From Bradyrhizobium sp. CCBAU 53421 (GTDB taxonomy: Bacteria > Pseudomonadota > Alphaproteobacteria > Rhizobiales > Xanthobacteraceae): a stretch of DNA of 64,000 bases. Made by a program: the position numbers and the translations under genes. The notes beneath the pieces are model-generated. The model ran no database searches, had not been told where the DNA came from, and was given only the letters and a program-made list of their open reading frames with translations. Of this stretch, positions 33,901 to 43,880 are shown piece after piece (the stretch's first letter is position 1; each line of letters starts with the position of its first letter). The stretch lies in assembly GCF_015291625.1 (NCBI RefSeq), contig NZ_CP030047.1:806001-870000 (forward strand). The letters are read 5' to 3'.

Positions 33901-34272
33901 TCAGTAATCGCGACGGTAGAAGCTGTGATGATGATGGTGGTGATGATGGTGATGGTGGTAGCGCCGATAGCGCGGCACCACGATGACCGGGCGGTCGTAG
34001 TAGTCGCGGCGATAGTAGCCGTGATGATGGTGGTGGTGATGATGATGATGGTAGTAGTACTGTGCAAGCTGCACGTTCTCCCGGACCGGGGCGGGCGCAG
34101 CCTCGTCGAGCGCCTGCAGCTTTGCGGAGGCGTTCGAGATCGGCTCCAGCAGGTCCGCATATGAGTTCGCCTGCAGAACGTCGGCCGGGTTCGGCCCAGG
34201 CGCAGCTTCGGCGGCACCGACCGCGCCGAACGCGGCCACCGCTCCCAGAAGTCCAGCGATTTTCCTATCCAT
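33901..34272 (-). CDS. Histidine-rich exported protein
   Basis: 123 residues. The ATG at 34272 follows TTTTTAAGGAGAGCAAAG, a near-ideal RBS. The signal peptide is MDRKIAGLLGAVAAFGAVGAAEA (about 23 residues). The mature part has a short acidic/neutral segment and then two runs of about ten and eleven consecutive histidines separated by YYRRDYYDRPVIVVPRYRRY, ending SFYRRDY. Such His tracts bind Ni, Zn or Cu, so periplasmic metal buffering is plausible; a length-variable low-complexity tract is also likely. It has its own terminator. A repeated Y-R-R-D-Y motif follows each His run. Confidence 0.85.
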   Translation of the reverse strand: MDRKIAGLLGAVAAFGAVGAAEAAPGPNPADVLQANSYADLLEPISNASAKLQALDEAAPAPVRENVQLAQYYYHHHHHHHHHHGYYRRDYYDRPVIVVPRYRRYHHHHHHHHHHHSFYRRDY

Positions 34273-34484
34273 CTTTGCTCTCCTTAAAAAGTCGCCGGAC
34301 CGACCGCCGGTTTCTAGCAACGCCAATCATTGCCCAATGTTTCGTGAACCGCGCATTAACGCCCTGTGACGGGATCGTGGCGGCAGGCATCCGCATCTGA
34401 CACGGGACGGATGTCGGTTCGCGCGAGGAAAACCTGCCAATACAAGAATCTGGAGCGACTGATTCGATCAGAACCGAAGTGGCT

Positions 34485-35630
34485 CTACCTTGCACGCGCG
34501 AGGAACTGCAGCAGCAGCCGGCTCACCTCGTCCGGCTGCTCCTGTTGCACCCAGTGGCCGGCGCCGTCGACCAGATGGCAGCCGATCATTTTGGTGCAGG
34601 CCTTCGCCTGCATCGCCTCGAACACGCCGGGACGCTGATGGGTGCCCCAATCCTGCTTGCCCGAGATGAAGGCGGACGGCTGATCGATGCTTCGGCCGCT
34701 CCAGGTCTGCAATTCCGGAGTGAACGCGCCTGACGTCCCGCAGCGATACCATTGCAGCCCGCCCTGGAATCCCGTGCGCTGATACTCGGCGCTGTAAAAG
34801 GCCAGCTCGCGGTCCGGCAGCCAGGTGTTGGCGGCGATCGCCTCGCGCGACGGCATCTCCTCGGCGACCGTCGCGGCCATGTCCTTGGCGAGATCCATCA
34901 CATAGTAGGTCGGCAGTTTTGCCAGTTCGCCCGCCGACCAGGATTGCAGCGGATAAGGCTTGTTGTCGCTCCAATCCGCACTCTTGTGATGATAATAGGC
35001 GCGCAGGAAGTCGTGCACACCCTGTGGTGCGCGATGCATGTCGGCGTTGGCCGGACGTGTCGAATAGTACCATTGGTAATGCTTGCGCGGGCGCGGCAAC
35101 GCCGCCAGTTCGCGATGCACGGGGTCTTCGCTCGCGGGCTTGCCCGGTTCATTGGCGATGTTGAACGGTAGCGACGGCGGTCCTGCGAACGGTGCGCTCA
35201 TCATCACGACAGCGCGAAACACGTCGGGGCGGATCAGCGCGCACCACGCCGCGACCGACGAGCCGAAATCGTGCCCGATCACGGCATCGACACGCGTGTA
35301 GCCGAACGCCGCGACCAGCCCGAGCGCATCGCGCACCAGATTGGGCAGGCGGAACGACGCGAGGTCGCCGTCATAATCCGCGCTCCAGCCTGACGTGCGG
35401 CCATAGCCGCGCTGGTCCGGAGCGATCACGTGGTAGCCGGCGGCGGCGAGCTTCGGCATCACCTTGCGCCAGGAAAACGCCAGCTCCGGAAAGCCGTGCA
35501 GCAGCAACAGGCAGGGCCGGCCGATTGTTTCGAAGCCTGCTTCGAGCACATGCATGCGCAGGCCGTTGATCCCATCGACATAACGCGAGCGGATGGTGGA
35601 GGGGAGCGGAACGTCGGGGAGCGTTTCCAT
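34485..35630 (-). CDS. Alpha/beta hydrolase, soluble epoxide hydrolase-like
   Basis: 381 residues. LLLLHGFPELAFSWRKVMPKLAAAGYHVIAPDQRGYGRTSG holds the HGFP oxyanion motif and DQRG.G; the nucleophile elbow is IGHDFGSSVAAW (Asp, as in epoxide and haloalkane hydrolases). The cap region has YYSTRPANADM and FLRAYYHHKS, with tyrosines that could activate an epoxide. Catalytic His is in GAGHWVQQEQPDEV. Related enzymes open aliphatic or aromatic epoxides. It is a single gene, divergent from the small exported protein at 35733. Confidence 0.9.
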   Translation of the reverse strand: METLPDVPLPSTIRSRYVDGINGLRMHVLEAGFETIGRPCLLLLHGFPELAFSWRKVMPKLAAAGYHVIAPDQRGYGRTSGWSADYDGDLASFRLPNLVRDALGLVAAFGYTRVDAVIGHDFGSSVAAWCALIRPDVFRAVVMMSAPFAGPPSLPFNIANEPGKPASEDPVHRELAALPRPRKHYQWYYSTRPANADMHRAPQGVHDFLRAYYHHKSADWSDNKPYPLQSWSAGELAKLPTYYVMDLAKDMAATVAEEMPSREAIAANTWLPDRELAFYSAEYQRTGFQGGLQWYRCGTSGAFTPELQTWSGRSIDQPSAFISGKQDWGTHQRPGVFEAMQAKACTKMIGCHLVDGAGHWVQQEQPDEVSRLLLQFLARAR

Positions 35631-35732
35631 CGCAAATCACCTGTTGGGCATCGCCGCACAACCAGCGCATTTTGCTGTATGCTGGCGGCCATTGATTCAC
35701 GATAGCAACTTTGCCTACGGGATGCATACCGC

Positions 35733-36239
35733 ATGCGCCACGCGAGGATTGCAGAGCTGCCCGGCCGGATGTCGCGCCTCGGCGTGGTGATCGTGGCCGC
35801 CGGCCTGTTGCTGATGCCTGCGGCCCGTGCCGCGGACATCAAGCAGCTCACCGAGAAATTGCCGCGCGCCTATATCGGGGAGTTCCTGTGGGACGGCGAC
35901 AACGCGGTGCAGAACGTCGTCATCACCTTCGACAAGGTGCAGGCGTTGAACGAGCAGAACGCGGAAGCGCGCGGCTGCGGTTCATATGAGGTCGGCCGTC
36001 ACGTGACCAAGATCGCTATAGAGATGTTCATCCGGCTATCCGATCTCGAGGTCGAGATCTTCGAACGGTCGCCCGATGGCAACGGAGCGTTCGAGACCGA
36101 CGGCAGCCATCGCGGCAAGCTGTCGGAAGATTTGCAGCAGATCGATGCGCAATGGACCTCCACAGCATCCGGCAAGCACGGCCAACTGCACTTGCGTGCT
36201 GCGGCGTCGGTGGCATGCGAGCCGGCGGAGGATTTGTAG
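35733..36239 (+). CDS. Conserved hypothetical exported protein
   Basis: 168 residues from the ATG at 35733 (an ATG at 35769 would give 156). The hydrophobic segment RLGVVIVAAGLLLMPAARAAD is a signal peptide cleaved near ARA. The mature domain begins IKQLTEKLPRAYIGEFLWDGDNAVQNVVITFDKVQALNEQN and continues with beta-rich stretches, including a single Cys in ARGCGSYEV and another near the end (SVACEP), which could pair. I recognise no family. A family A repeat follows at once. Confidence 0.75.
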   Translation: MRHARIAELPGRMSRLGVVIVAAGLLLMPAARAADIKQLTEKLPRAYIGEFLWDGDNAVQNVVITFDKVQALNEQNAEARGCGSYEVGRHVTKIAIEMFIRLSDLEVEIFERSPDGNGAFETDGSHRGKLSEDLQQIDAQWTSTASGKHGQLHLRAAASVACEPAEDL

Positions 36240-36245
36240 GGCGGC

Positions 36246-36406
36246 ACCCTCCCCTGGAGGGGGAGGGTCGGCTCACAGCGAGCGAAGCGAGATGTGAGGC
36301 GAGGTGGGGTGATCTCTCCACGCGGGCAGCACCCGATACGAGGGACTTTCACCCCACCTCGGTTCGCATTTCATGCGAACCGATCCTCCCCCTCCAGGGG
36401 AGGATA
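36246..36406. repeat. Dispersed palindromic repeat, family A variant (CCCTCCCCTGGAGG type)
   Basis: Left hairpin CCTCCCCTGGAGGGGGAGG, right hairpin CCTCCCCCTCCAGGGGAGG, with GCGAGGTGGGGTGA / TCACCCCACCTCG and GGTTCGCATTTCATGCGAACC between. It lies between convergent genes at 36239 and 36411. Confidence 0.85.
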
Positions 36407-36410
36407 AGAT

Positions 36411-37955
36411 TCACGCCTTCCCAGTTGCCTTCGGCCAATACCTGTCGCGCAGATGGCGCTTCACCAGTTTGCCGGTGGGCGTGCGCGGCAGCTCCTGCTC
36501 GAAGTCGATGCTCTTCGGGCATTTGATCGGCGACAGATGCTGGCGGCAGAACGCGATCAGCTCGGCCTCGAGCTCCTTGCCGGCCTTGCCGATGTCGTGC
36601 GGCTGCACCACGGCCTTGACCTCTTCGCCCATCTCCTCGTTGGGCACGCCGAACACCGCGACGTCGGAGACCGCCGGATGCGTGATCAGCACGTCCTCGG
36701 TCTCCTGCGGGTAGATGTTCACGCCGCCGGAGATGATCATGTAGCTCTTGCGGTCGGTGAGATAGAGGAAGCCCTCCTCGTCGAGGTAGCCGACGTCGCC
36801 GAGCGTCGACCAGCCCTTGGCGTTGTAGGCCTTCTTCGTCTTCTCGGGATCGTTGTGATAGGAGAAAACAGGCGCGTCGGCGAAATAGACCTGGCCGATC
36901 TGTCCCGTCGGCGCCTCCTCGTCGTTCTCGTCCAGGATTTTGACCTTGCCGACCACGGCGCGGCCGACGGTGCCGCGATGGGTCAGCCATTGCTCTGAGG
37001 TCGAGACGGTGACGCCGTTGCCTTCGGAGCCGGCGTAATACTCGATCAGGATCGGTCCCCACCACTCGATCATCTTGGCTTTCACGTCGACCGGGCAGGG
37101 CGCCGCGGCGTGGATCGCGCCCTTCAGCGATGAGACCTTGTAGCGGGCGCGCACCTCGTCGGGCAGCTTCAGCATGCGCACGAACATGGTCGGCACCAGC
37201 TGCGACTGCGTGACCTTGTGTTTCTCGACCTGCTTCAGAAATTCCTCGGCGTCGAAATGCTCCATGATGACGGAGGTGCCCCCGAGCACGGTCGCCATCA
37301 TGTTGAAGCGCAGCGGAGCCGCGTGATAGAGCGGCGCCGGCGACAGATAGATCGAGTCGGCGTTCATGCCGCACATGTCGGCGGTGAGAATCCGCAGAAA
37401 CGGATTCGGCACATCGATCCGGTTGCCCTCGAACTCCTTCTTGATGCCCTTGGGCCGGCCGGTGGTGCCGGAGGAATACAGCATGTCGTAGCCCGCGACC
37501 TCGTCGGCAACCGGCGCGGTCGGTTGCGCGCCGGCTTCCTTGTCATAGGAGCGGAAGCCAGGTGCCGGCTCGTCCATCATGTAGAACAGCGGCTCGCCGG
37601 GTTCGCCCTTGATCAGGCCCTTCACCTTGTCGGCGCACTGTGGCGTGGTGATGAACACCTTAGCTCCGCAATCCTTGATGATGTAGGCGATCTCCTCTTC
37701 CGTCAGGTAGCGGCTGATCGCCGTGTAATACAGCCCCGAGCGCTGTGCGGCCCAGCAGATCTCCATGAAGGCGAGGCGGTTTTCCATGAGCAGCGCAATG
37801 TGGTCGCCGGCCTTCAGGCCGAGCGAGCGAAACAGATGCGCGCCCTGGTTCGAGAGCTCGTCGAGCTCGCGATAAGTGATCGCCTTGCCGGATGCCGCCA
37901 TCTGGTAAGCGATCTTGTTCGGATGATTACGCGCGTGGATGGAGGGATGGGTCAC
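36411..37955 (-). CDS. AMP-dependent acyl-CoA synthetase (fatty or aromatic acid CoA ligase)
   Basis: 514-residue ligase activating a carboxylic acid to its CoA thioester via an acyl-adenylate. Motifs: YSSGTTGRPKGIKKE (P-loop), YYAGSEGNGVT, TLGDVGYLDEEGFLYLTDRKSYMIISGG, and the C-terminal Lys in TPTGKLVKRHLRDR. The GTG at 37955 is used because GAGGAAACGTCT precedes it and the N-terminus (THPSIHARNHPNKIAYQ) fits; the frame is open upstream into thiolase-terminator sequence. It is the distal gene after the thiolase, with a hairpin between them. Confidence 0.92.
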   Translation of the reverse strand: MTHPSIHARNHPNKIAYQMAASGKAITYRELDELSNQGAHLFRSLGLKAGDHIALLMENRLAFMEICWAAQRSGLYYTAISRYLTEEEIAYIIKDCGAKVFITTPQCADKVKGLIKGEPGEPLFYMMDEPAPGFRSYDKEAGAQPTAPVADEVAGYDMLYSSGTTGRPKGIKKEFEGNRIDVPNPFLRILTADMCGMNADSIYLSPAPLYHAAPLRFNMMATVLGGTSVIMEHFDAEEFLKQVEKHKVTQSQLVPTMFVRMLKLPDEVRARYKVSSLKGAIHAAAPCPVDVKAKMIEWWGPILIEYYAGSEGNGVTVSTSEQWLTHRGTVGRAVVGKVKILDENDEEAPTGQIGQVYFADAPVFSYHNDPEKTKKAYNAKGWSTLGDVGYLDEEGFLYLTDRKSYMIISGGVNIYPQETEDVLITHPAVSDVAVFGVPNEEMGEEVKAVVQPHDIGKAGKELEAELIAFCRQHLSPIKCPKSIDFEQELPRTPTGKLVKRHLRDRYWPKATGKA

Positions 37956-37983
37956 AGACGTTTCCTCGGGTGTTGCCTCGATA

Positions 37984-38020
37984 TGAAAATGGCGAGCAGG
38001 AAGCGCACTCCCTGCTCGCC
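37984..38020 (-). terminator. Hairpin between the thiolase and acyl-CoA synthetase genes
   Basis: Perfect 10-base arms (GGCGAGCAGG at 37991-38000, CCTGCTCGCC at 38011-38020), 10-base loop; on the minus strand ATTTTCAT follows. It is either an attenuator or leaky terminator within an operon, or the true end of the thiolase transcript. Confidence 0.55.
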
Positions 38021-38050
38021 AGTTGCTCGCGAATAGCTTTTTGCTTCTTC

Positions 38051-39223
<1,173 letters not shown>

Positions 39224-39274
39224 GTCTGATCTCCCTGATGTTTCTGGATTGGGCGGTCTTTAAAGTTGGGCCGG

Positions 39275-39303
39275 ATTTAAGGGGCGGCTCAGCATTTAGT
39301 CAA
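39275..39303 (-). promoter_or_regulatory. Sigma-70 promoter of the thiolase gene with overlapping probable TetR operator
   Basis: On the minus strand -35 TTGACT, 17-base spacer, -10 TTAAAT. The -35 lies inside AGTTAATTGATTGATTGACT (39298-39317), an AT-rich tract of repeated TTGATT in an otherwise GC-rich region that is a likely binding site for the divergent TetR. Confidence 0.6.
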
Positions 39304-39343
39304 TCAATCAATTAACTCTTGAGTGCAGGCCCGCCATGGGCTT

Positions 39344-40075
39344 ATGTGCGGCCTCGATTTACCGTCGAGCCGAGAAAAGCTCGGGGGACAGAGCGGGACC
39401 AGAGCGCAGTTGAATACCAGCGTACCGACGAAACTCCCGGCCGGCAAAAATGCCACCGCCGACAAGCTATTGGTCGCGGCCAGCGAGCTGATGATCGAGC
39501 GCGCCTCGATCGAGGTGTCGCTGTCCGACATCGCGCAGAAGTCCGGCGTCAACGCCGCCTTGGTGAAATATCATTTCGGCAACAAGGACGGGCTGTTGCT
39601 GGCGCTGCTGGCGCGCGACGCCGCCACCGAGATGTCGCAGCTCGAATATCTCATCAGCCAGCCGATCACCCCATCCGCGAAGCTGCGCCTGCATATCGGC
39701 GGCATCATCCGCGCCTATCACCAGTTCCCCTACATGAACCGGTTGATTCATTATCTCCTGCATGAGAGCTCGCCTGCCGCCGCCAACGAGGTGTCGAAAT
39801 TCTTCGTCGCGCCGCTGCTCGATTTTCACCGCCGCCTGCTCGCCGAAGGCATCAAGGCCGGCGAATTCCGCAAGATCGATCCGGTGCTGTTCTACACCAG
39901 CCTGATTGGCGCCTGCGATCATCTGTTCTTCGGCCGCCACGCGATGTCGCGCGCGGTCGGCGTCGGTCCTGTGACCGACCAGGTTTGCCGCGAATACATC
40001 AAGCACATGGAAGCCTTGATCTTCGGCGGCGTGCTCAATCCCGATAAGGAAACGGCAGCGGCCGCTGCCGGATAA
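39344..40075 (+). CDS. TetR/AcrR family transcriptional regulator
   Basis: About 243 residues from the ATG at 39344; a GTG at 39323 and a TTG at 39410 are also in frame and none has a convincing RBS. The HTH is KLLVAASELMIERASIEVSLSDIAQKSGVNAALVKYHFGNKDGLLLALL, ending in the TetR YHF..K..L pattern. The C-terminal helices bind an effector, probably an acyl-CoA or aryl-CoA given the neighbours. It is divergent from the thiolase and precedes the SDR and enoyl-CoA hydratase genes, so it is the probable repressor of the cluster. Confidence 0.9.
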   Translation: MCGLDLPSSREKLGGQSGTRAQLNTSVPTKLPAGKNATADKLLVAASELMIERASIEVSLSDIAQKSGVNAALVKYHFGNKDGLLLALLARDAATEMSQLEYLISQPITPSAKLRLHIGGIIRAYHQFPYMNRLIHYLLHESSPAAANEVSKFFVAPLLDFHRRLLAEGIKAGEFRKIDPVLFYTSLIGACDHLFFGRHAMSRAVGVGPVTDQVCREYIKHMEALIFGGVLNPDKETAAAAAG

Positions 40076-40120
40076 CAAGTTCAAGTCTAGAGAAGAAACG
40101 CCCAAGGAAAGGTTGTTCTC

Positions 40121-40879
40121 ATGCAGTTGAAAGACGTTGCCGTTCTCATCACCGGCGGTGGCTCCGGCCTCGGTGCCGCGACCGCGCGCGCCATGGCCGC
40201 CAAGGGCGCCAGGATCGGCGTGATCGACCAGAACAAGGAAAACGCCGAGAAGGTCGCCGCCGAAGTGAAGGGCGTTGCCCTGCATGCCGACGTCACCGAC
40301 GAGGAAGCGATCAAGGCGGCGATTGCCAAGGCCGAGGCCGCGCACGGTGTCGCGCGCGTGCTGATGAACTGCGCCGGCATCGGCGGCTCGCAGCGCATTG
40401 TCGGCAAGGACGGTGTCTATCCGCTGGCGAAGTTCGTCCGCATCATCAACGTCAATCTGATCGGCACCTTCAACGTGCTGCGCCTGTTCGCCGAGCGGCT
40501 GGCCACCGAAGCCCCGATCGGCGAGGAGCGCGGCGTCGCGATCAACACCGCGTCGGTTGCCGCCTATGAAGGCCAGATCGGCCAGATCGCCTATTCGGCC
40601 TCGAAGGGCGGCGTCGTCGGCCTCACGTTGCCGGCCGCGCGCGACCTCGCCAGCCTGAAGATCCGCGTCAACACCATCGCGCCGGGCCTGTTCCTGACGC
40701 CGCTGCTGATGGGCTTGAATGAAGAAGCCCGCAAGAGCCTCGGCGCCCAGGTGCCGCATCCGGCCCGCCTCGGCGACGCCTCGGAATACGGCAACCTCGC
40801 GGTCCATATCGTCGAGAACCCGATGCTCAACGGCGAAACCATCCGTCTCGACGGCGCTATCCGCATGGCGCCTCGATAG
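40121..40879 (+). CDS. SDR-family 3-hydroxyacyl-CoA dehydrogenase (HSD10-like)
   Basis: 252 residues. NAD loop TGGGSGLGAATARAMA, Asp in VIDQNKENAEK (NAD preference), NCAGIGG, and the active site INTASVAAYEGQIGQIAYSASKGG with Ser, Tyr and Lys all present. It resembles mammalian type 2 3-hydroxyacyl-CoA dehydrogenase, including the ERLATEAPIGEERGVAINTAS insertion. It would oxidise the 3-hydroxyacyl-CoA made by a hydratase for cleavage by the thiolase. A family A repeat separates it from the next gene. Confidence 0.93.
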   Translation: MQLKDVAVLITGGGSGLGAATARAMAAKGARIGVIDQNKENAEKVAAEVKGVALHADVTDEEAIKAAIAKAEAAHGVARVLMNCAGIGGSQRIVGKDGVYPLAKFVRIINVNLIGTFNVLRLFAERLATEAPIGEERGVAINTASVAAYEGQIGQIAYSASKGGVVGLTLPAARDLASLKIRVNTIAPGLFLTPLLMGLNEEARKSLGAQVPHPARLGDASEYGNLAVHIVENPMLNGETIRLDGAIRMAPR

Positions 40880-40880
40880 T

Positions 40881-41010
40881 ACCTTCTCCCCTTGTGGGAG
40901 AAGGTGGCGCGCAGCGCCGGATGAGGGGTTTCTCTCCGCGGAGGCAGACCCCTCACCCGCGCGAACACGCGGCACACACGCGCATGCCCTCTCCCACACG
41001 GGGAGAGGGC
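40881..41010. repeat. Dispersed palindromic repeat, family A
   Basis: CCTTCTCCCCTTGTGGGAGAAGG at the left (almost identical to the 2533 element) and CCCTCTCCCACACGGGGAGAGGG at the right, inner GGATGAGGGGTTTCTCTCCGCGG / CCCCTCACCCGCG. It lies between the SDR and hydratase genes. Confidence 0.87.
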
Positions 41011-41052
41011 GCATCAATTGCCACCGCATTTGCAGATGCAGGAGTGTAACGC

Positions 41053-41859
41053 GTGTCTCAACCGCTGCTGATCGAACATCACGATGGAGTCGATTGGGTC
41101 ACGCTCAATCGCCCGGAAAGCCTCAACGCGCTCGATCCTGCGATGATCGATGCGCTCAACACCTACTTCCAGGGCCTGCAGCGCAACCGCGATACCCGCG
41201 TCGTGGTGCTGAAGGGTGCGGGCGCGAATTTCTGTGCCGGGCTCGACCTCAAGCACGCGATGGCCCGCCGCGGCGGGCAGGCCGAGCCGCCCGGCGTCAC
41301 GGAGTCGCTCGACTCGCAGCGCCGCATTGCCGACATCGTGATGCTGATGCGGCGCTGTCCGCAGCCGATCATCGCGCTGGTGCAGGGCGCGGCCGCCGGC
41401 GGCGGTTTTGCGCTGGCGCTTGCGGCCGATATCCGCATCGCGGCGAAGAACGCGCGGATGAACTGCGCCTTCATCAAGCTCGGTCTCGGCGGCTGCGACA
41501 TCGGTACCAGCTATTTTCTGCCGCGCCTCGTCGGCGTGTCGGTCGCGTCGGAATTGATCCTCACCGGGCGCTTCATCAACGCCGATCGCGCGCTTGCCGT
41601 CGGCCTGGTGTCCGAAGTGGTCGAGGCCGCCGATCTCGACATTGCCGCCGGTCCTTATGTCGAGGCGATGATGACGGCCTCGCCGGTCGGCCTCCGCTTG
41701 TCGAAGGAATGCATCAACATGAGCGTCGATGCCGGCTCGATCGAGGCCGTGATCGCGATGGAGGATCGCAATCAGGTGCTGTGCAGCCGCTCGGAAGATT
41801 TCCAGGAAGGCATCAGGGCCTTCCTCGAGAAACGAAAGCCTGTCTATATCAGGCGCTGA
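41053..41859 (+). CDS. Enoyl-CoA hydratase/isomerase family protein
   Basis: 268 residues from the GTG at 41053. First oxyanion loop ANFCAGLDLKHA, second VQGAAAGGGFALALAADIRIAA, then NCAFIKLGLGGCDIGTSYFLPRLVG. As in the protein at 24036, the usual hydratase glutamates are absent (GGGFALA; FIK in place of QPE) and an Asp stands in GCDIG. Its place between the SDR and a feruloyl-CoA synthase-like ligase argues for a step in side-chain or ring degradation as CoA esters. The exact reaction is open. Confidence 0.9.
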   Translation: MSQPLLIEHHDGVDWVTLNRPESLNALDPAMIDALNTYFQGLQRNRDTRVVVLKGAGANFCAGLDLKHAMARRGGQAEPPGVTESLDSQRRIADIVMLMRRCPQPIIALVQGAAAGGGFALALAADIRIAAKNARMNCAFIKLGLGGCDIGTSYFLPRLVGVSVASELILTGRFINADRALAVGLVSEVVEAADLDIAAGPYVEAMMTASPVGLRLSKECINMSVDAGSIEAVIAMEDRNQVLCSRSEDFQEGIRAFLEKRKPVYIRR

Positions 41860-41900
41860 GAACAGATCCTCAAAAGGACAAGAATTCCGGGAGACGCAAA

Positions 41901-43769
41901 ATGGACGGAGACGCGGCGATGCTGACGAAACCTGCCTTTCGCAAGGTGGATTGGCTCGCGCGTGACATCGCGGTCGAGCGGCGCGCCGACGGCACAGTCG
42001 TGCTGAAGTCGCGGATTCCGCTGCAGGCCTACGAGACCCACATCCCGGCCTACCTCGCCAAATGGGCGGCGCAGGCGCCGGAGCGCATCTGGCTCGCGCA
42101 GCGCGGCGGCCCCGACCGGCAGTGGCGCAAGGTCTCTTATGGTGAAGCCAAGCGCACAGTCGATGCGCTGACGCAAGGCCTGCTCGATCTCGGGATTGCC
42201 GACGGCCGGCCGGTCGCGATCCTGTCGGGCAATTCGATCGAGCACGCGCTGATGACGCAGGCTGCGATGCAGGCGCGGCTGCCGGCGGCGCCGGTATCGC
42301 CAGCCTATTCGCTCATGAGCCAGGATCATCTCAAGCTCAAATACCTGTTCGACCTGATCAAGCCTGCCGTCGTGATGGTGCAGGATGGACCTGCCTTCGA
42401 GAAGGCGCTGAAGGCGATCGATCTCACCGGCATCACCGTCGTCCATGTCCTGCGTCCCTGCGAAGGCATCAGGAGCACAGCCTTCGCCGCGCTCGCGGCA
42501 ACGAAGGTGACAGCCGATGTCGCCGCGTCGATCGCCAAGATCGCGCCCGACACCACAGGCAAGCTGCTGTTCACCTCCGGCTCGACCGGCATGCCGAAGG
42601 CTGTCATCAACAGCCAGCAGATGATGTGCGCCAACGCGGCGATGATGATGCAGGTGCGGCCGCGTGATACGGCCGGCCCGATCCCGACAGTGCTCGACTG
42701 GATGCCGTGGAATCACACCATGGGCGGCAACGCCGCGTTCAATCCGGTGCTGGTCGACGGCGGTACGCTTTATATCGACGACGGCCGGCCGATGCCGGGC
42801 CAGCTCGAGGAGACCATCCGGAACCTGCGCGAGGTGTCGCCGACCTATTACGCCAACGTGCCGGCCGGCTATGCCGCGCTCGCGGCCGCAATGGAGAAGG
42901 ACGAGGCGCTGTGCGCGAGCTTCTTCAAGAACCTCTCGATCATGGCCTATGGCGGCGCCCGGCTGCCCGACGATCTCTATGACCGCATGCAGGCGCTGGC
43001 GGTGAAAACCACGGGCGAGCGCATCGTGTTCTACACCGGCTGGGGCTCGACCGAGACCGCGCCGACTTCGACCGGCACCTATTGGGACACCGAGCGCGTC
43101 GGCCTGATCGGCCTGCCGTTCCCCGGCGTCGAGCTGAAGATGGTGCCGTGCGGTTCGAAATACGAATTGCGGCTGCGCGGCGTCAACGTCACGCCGGGCT
43201 ATTTCGGTCAGCCCGATCTCACCGCGAAGATGTTCGATGAGGAAGGCTTCTACTGCATCGGCGATGCAGGCGTGTTCGTCGATCCCGAAGATCCGCTGCA
43301 AGGCATCATCTTTGCCGGCCGCGTGGTTGAGGATTTCAAGCTGACCACCGGCACCTTCGTTCATGTCGGCTCGCTGCGTACTGACGCGATCGCTGCCGCG
43401 ACGCCGGTCGTGCATGACGCGCTGGTCGCGGGGCAGGATCGCGCGTTCATCGGCCTGTTGTGCTGGCCGAACCTGCATGCCTGCCGCCAGCTCGTCGGCA
43501 ATGCGGACGCAAGCTATGAGGACGTGATCCGGCATCCCGAGGTGGTCGATTGTCTCAGGAAGGGGTTGCTGGCGCACAATGCGTCCAGCACCGGCAGCAG
43601 CATGCGGATCGCGCGCGCGATGCTGATGGTCGAGCCGCCATCGATCGACGGCAATGAGCTCACCGACAAGGGCTATATCAACCAGCGCGCCGGCCTCGAA
43701 CGCCGCGCCGCATTGGTCGAGAAGCTCTATGCCGGCAAGCCCGGCGACGAGGTGATCATTTTGAACTGA
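41901..43769 (+). CDS. Feruloyl-CoA synthase-type AMP-dependent ligase
   Basis: 622 residues, the length of the feruloyl-CoA synthetase branch and not of ordinary acyl-CoA synthetases. P-loop LLFTSGSTGMPKAVINSQQMMCAN, then VLDWMPWNHTMGGN and the FYTGWGSTETAPTST adenylate motif; FDEEGFYCIGDAGVFVDPEDPLQGIIFAGRVVEDFKLTTGTFVHVGSLR is characteristic of this branch. It starts at the ATG 41901 with GGGAGACGC upstream, although the frame is open far further. Probable substrates are hydroxycinnamates or similar aromatic acids; inference only. Confidence 0.88.
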   Translation: MDGDAAMLTKPAFRKVDWLARDIAVERRADGTVVLKSRIPLQAYETHIPAYLAKWAAQAPERIWLAQRGGPDRQWRKVSYGEAKRTVDALTQGLLDLGIADGRPVAILSGNSIEHALMTQAAMQARLPAAPVSPAYSLMSQDHLKLKYLFDLIKPAVVMVQDGPAFEKALKAIDLTGITVVHVLRPCEGIRSTAFAALAATKVTADVAASIAKIAPDTTGKLLFTSGSTGMPKAVINSQQMMCANAAMMMQVRPRDTAGPIPTVLDWMPWNHTMGGNAAFNPVLVDGGTLYIDDGRPMPGQLEETIRNLREVSPTYYANVPAGYAALAAAMEKDEALCASFFKNLSIMAYGGARLPDDLYDRMQALAVKTTGERIVFYTGWGSTETAPTSTGTYWDTERVGLIGLPFPGVELKMVPCGSKYELRLRGVNVTPGYFGQPDLTAKMFDEEGFYCIGDAGVFVDPEDPLQGIIFAGRVVEDFKLTTGTFVHVGSLRTDAIAAATPVVHDALVAGQDRAFIGLLCWPNLHACRQLVGNADASYEDVIRHPEVVDCLRKGLLAHNASSTGSSMRIARAMLMVEPPSIDGNELTDKGYINQRAGLERRAALVEKLYAGKPGDEVIILN

Positions 43770-43770
43770 C

Positions 43771-43852
43771 CGTAGGATGGGTAGAGCGCAGCGAAACCCA
43801 TCATCTCTGACCAAGCAATCGATGGGTATCGCTTCGCTCCACCCATCCTACG
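43771..43852. repeat. Dispersed palindromic repeat, family B variant (GTAGGATGGGT..ACCCATCCTAC)
   Basis: CGTAGGATGGGTAGAGCGCA at the left and GCTCCACCCATCCTACG at the right, inner AAACCCATC / GATGGGTATCGC. It has the same GCGCAGCGAAA / CGCTTCGCTCC body as 13263-13351. It lies within the operon, 28 bases before the next ATG. Confidence 0.85.
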
Positions 43853-43880
43853 AACAACAACAGCAATGCGGGTAAGCGCC

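Noticed and set aside
33872-34164. Met/Val-rich plus-strand frame opposite the His runs
   Set aside because: It is the complement of CAT/CAC repeats; the minus strand has signal peptide, RBS and terminator.
40719-41900. Upstream extension of the feruloyl-CoA synthase-like gene through two other genes
   Set aside because: No stop happens to occur, but the extension encodes nonsense Arg-rich sequence; GGGAGACGC-ATG at 41901 marks the real start.
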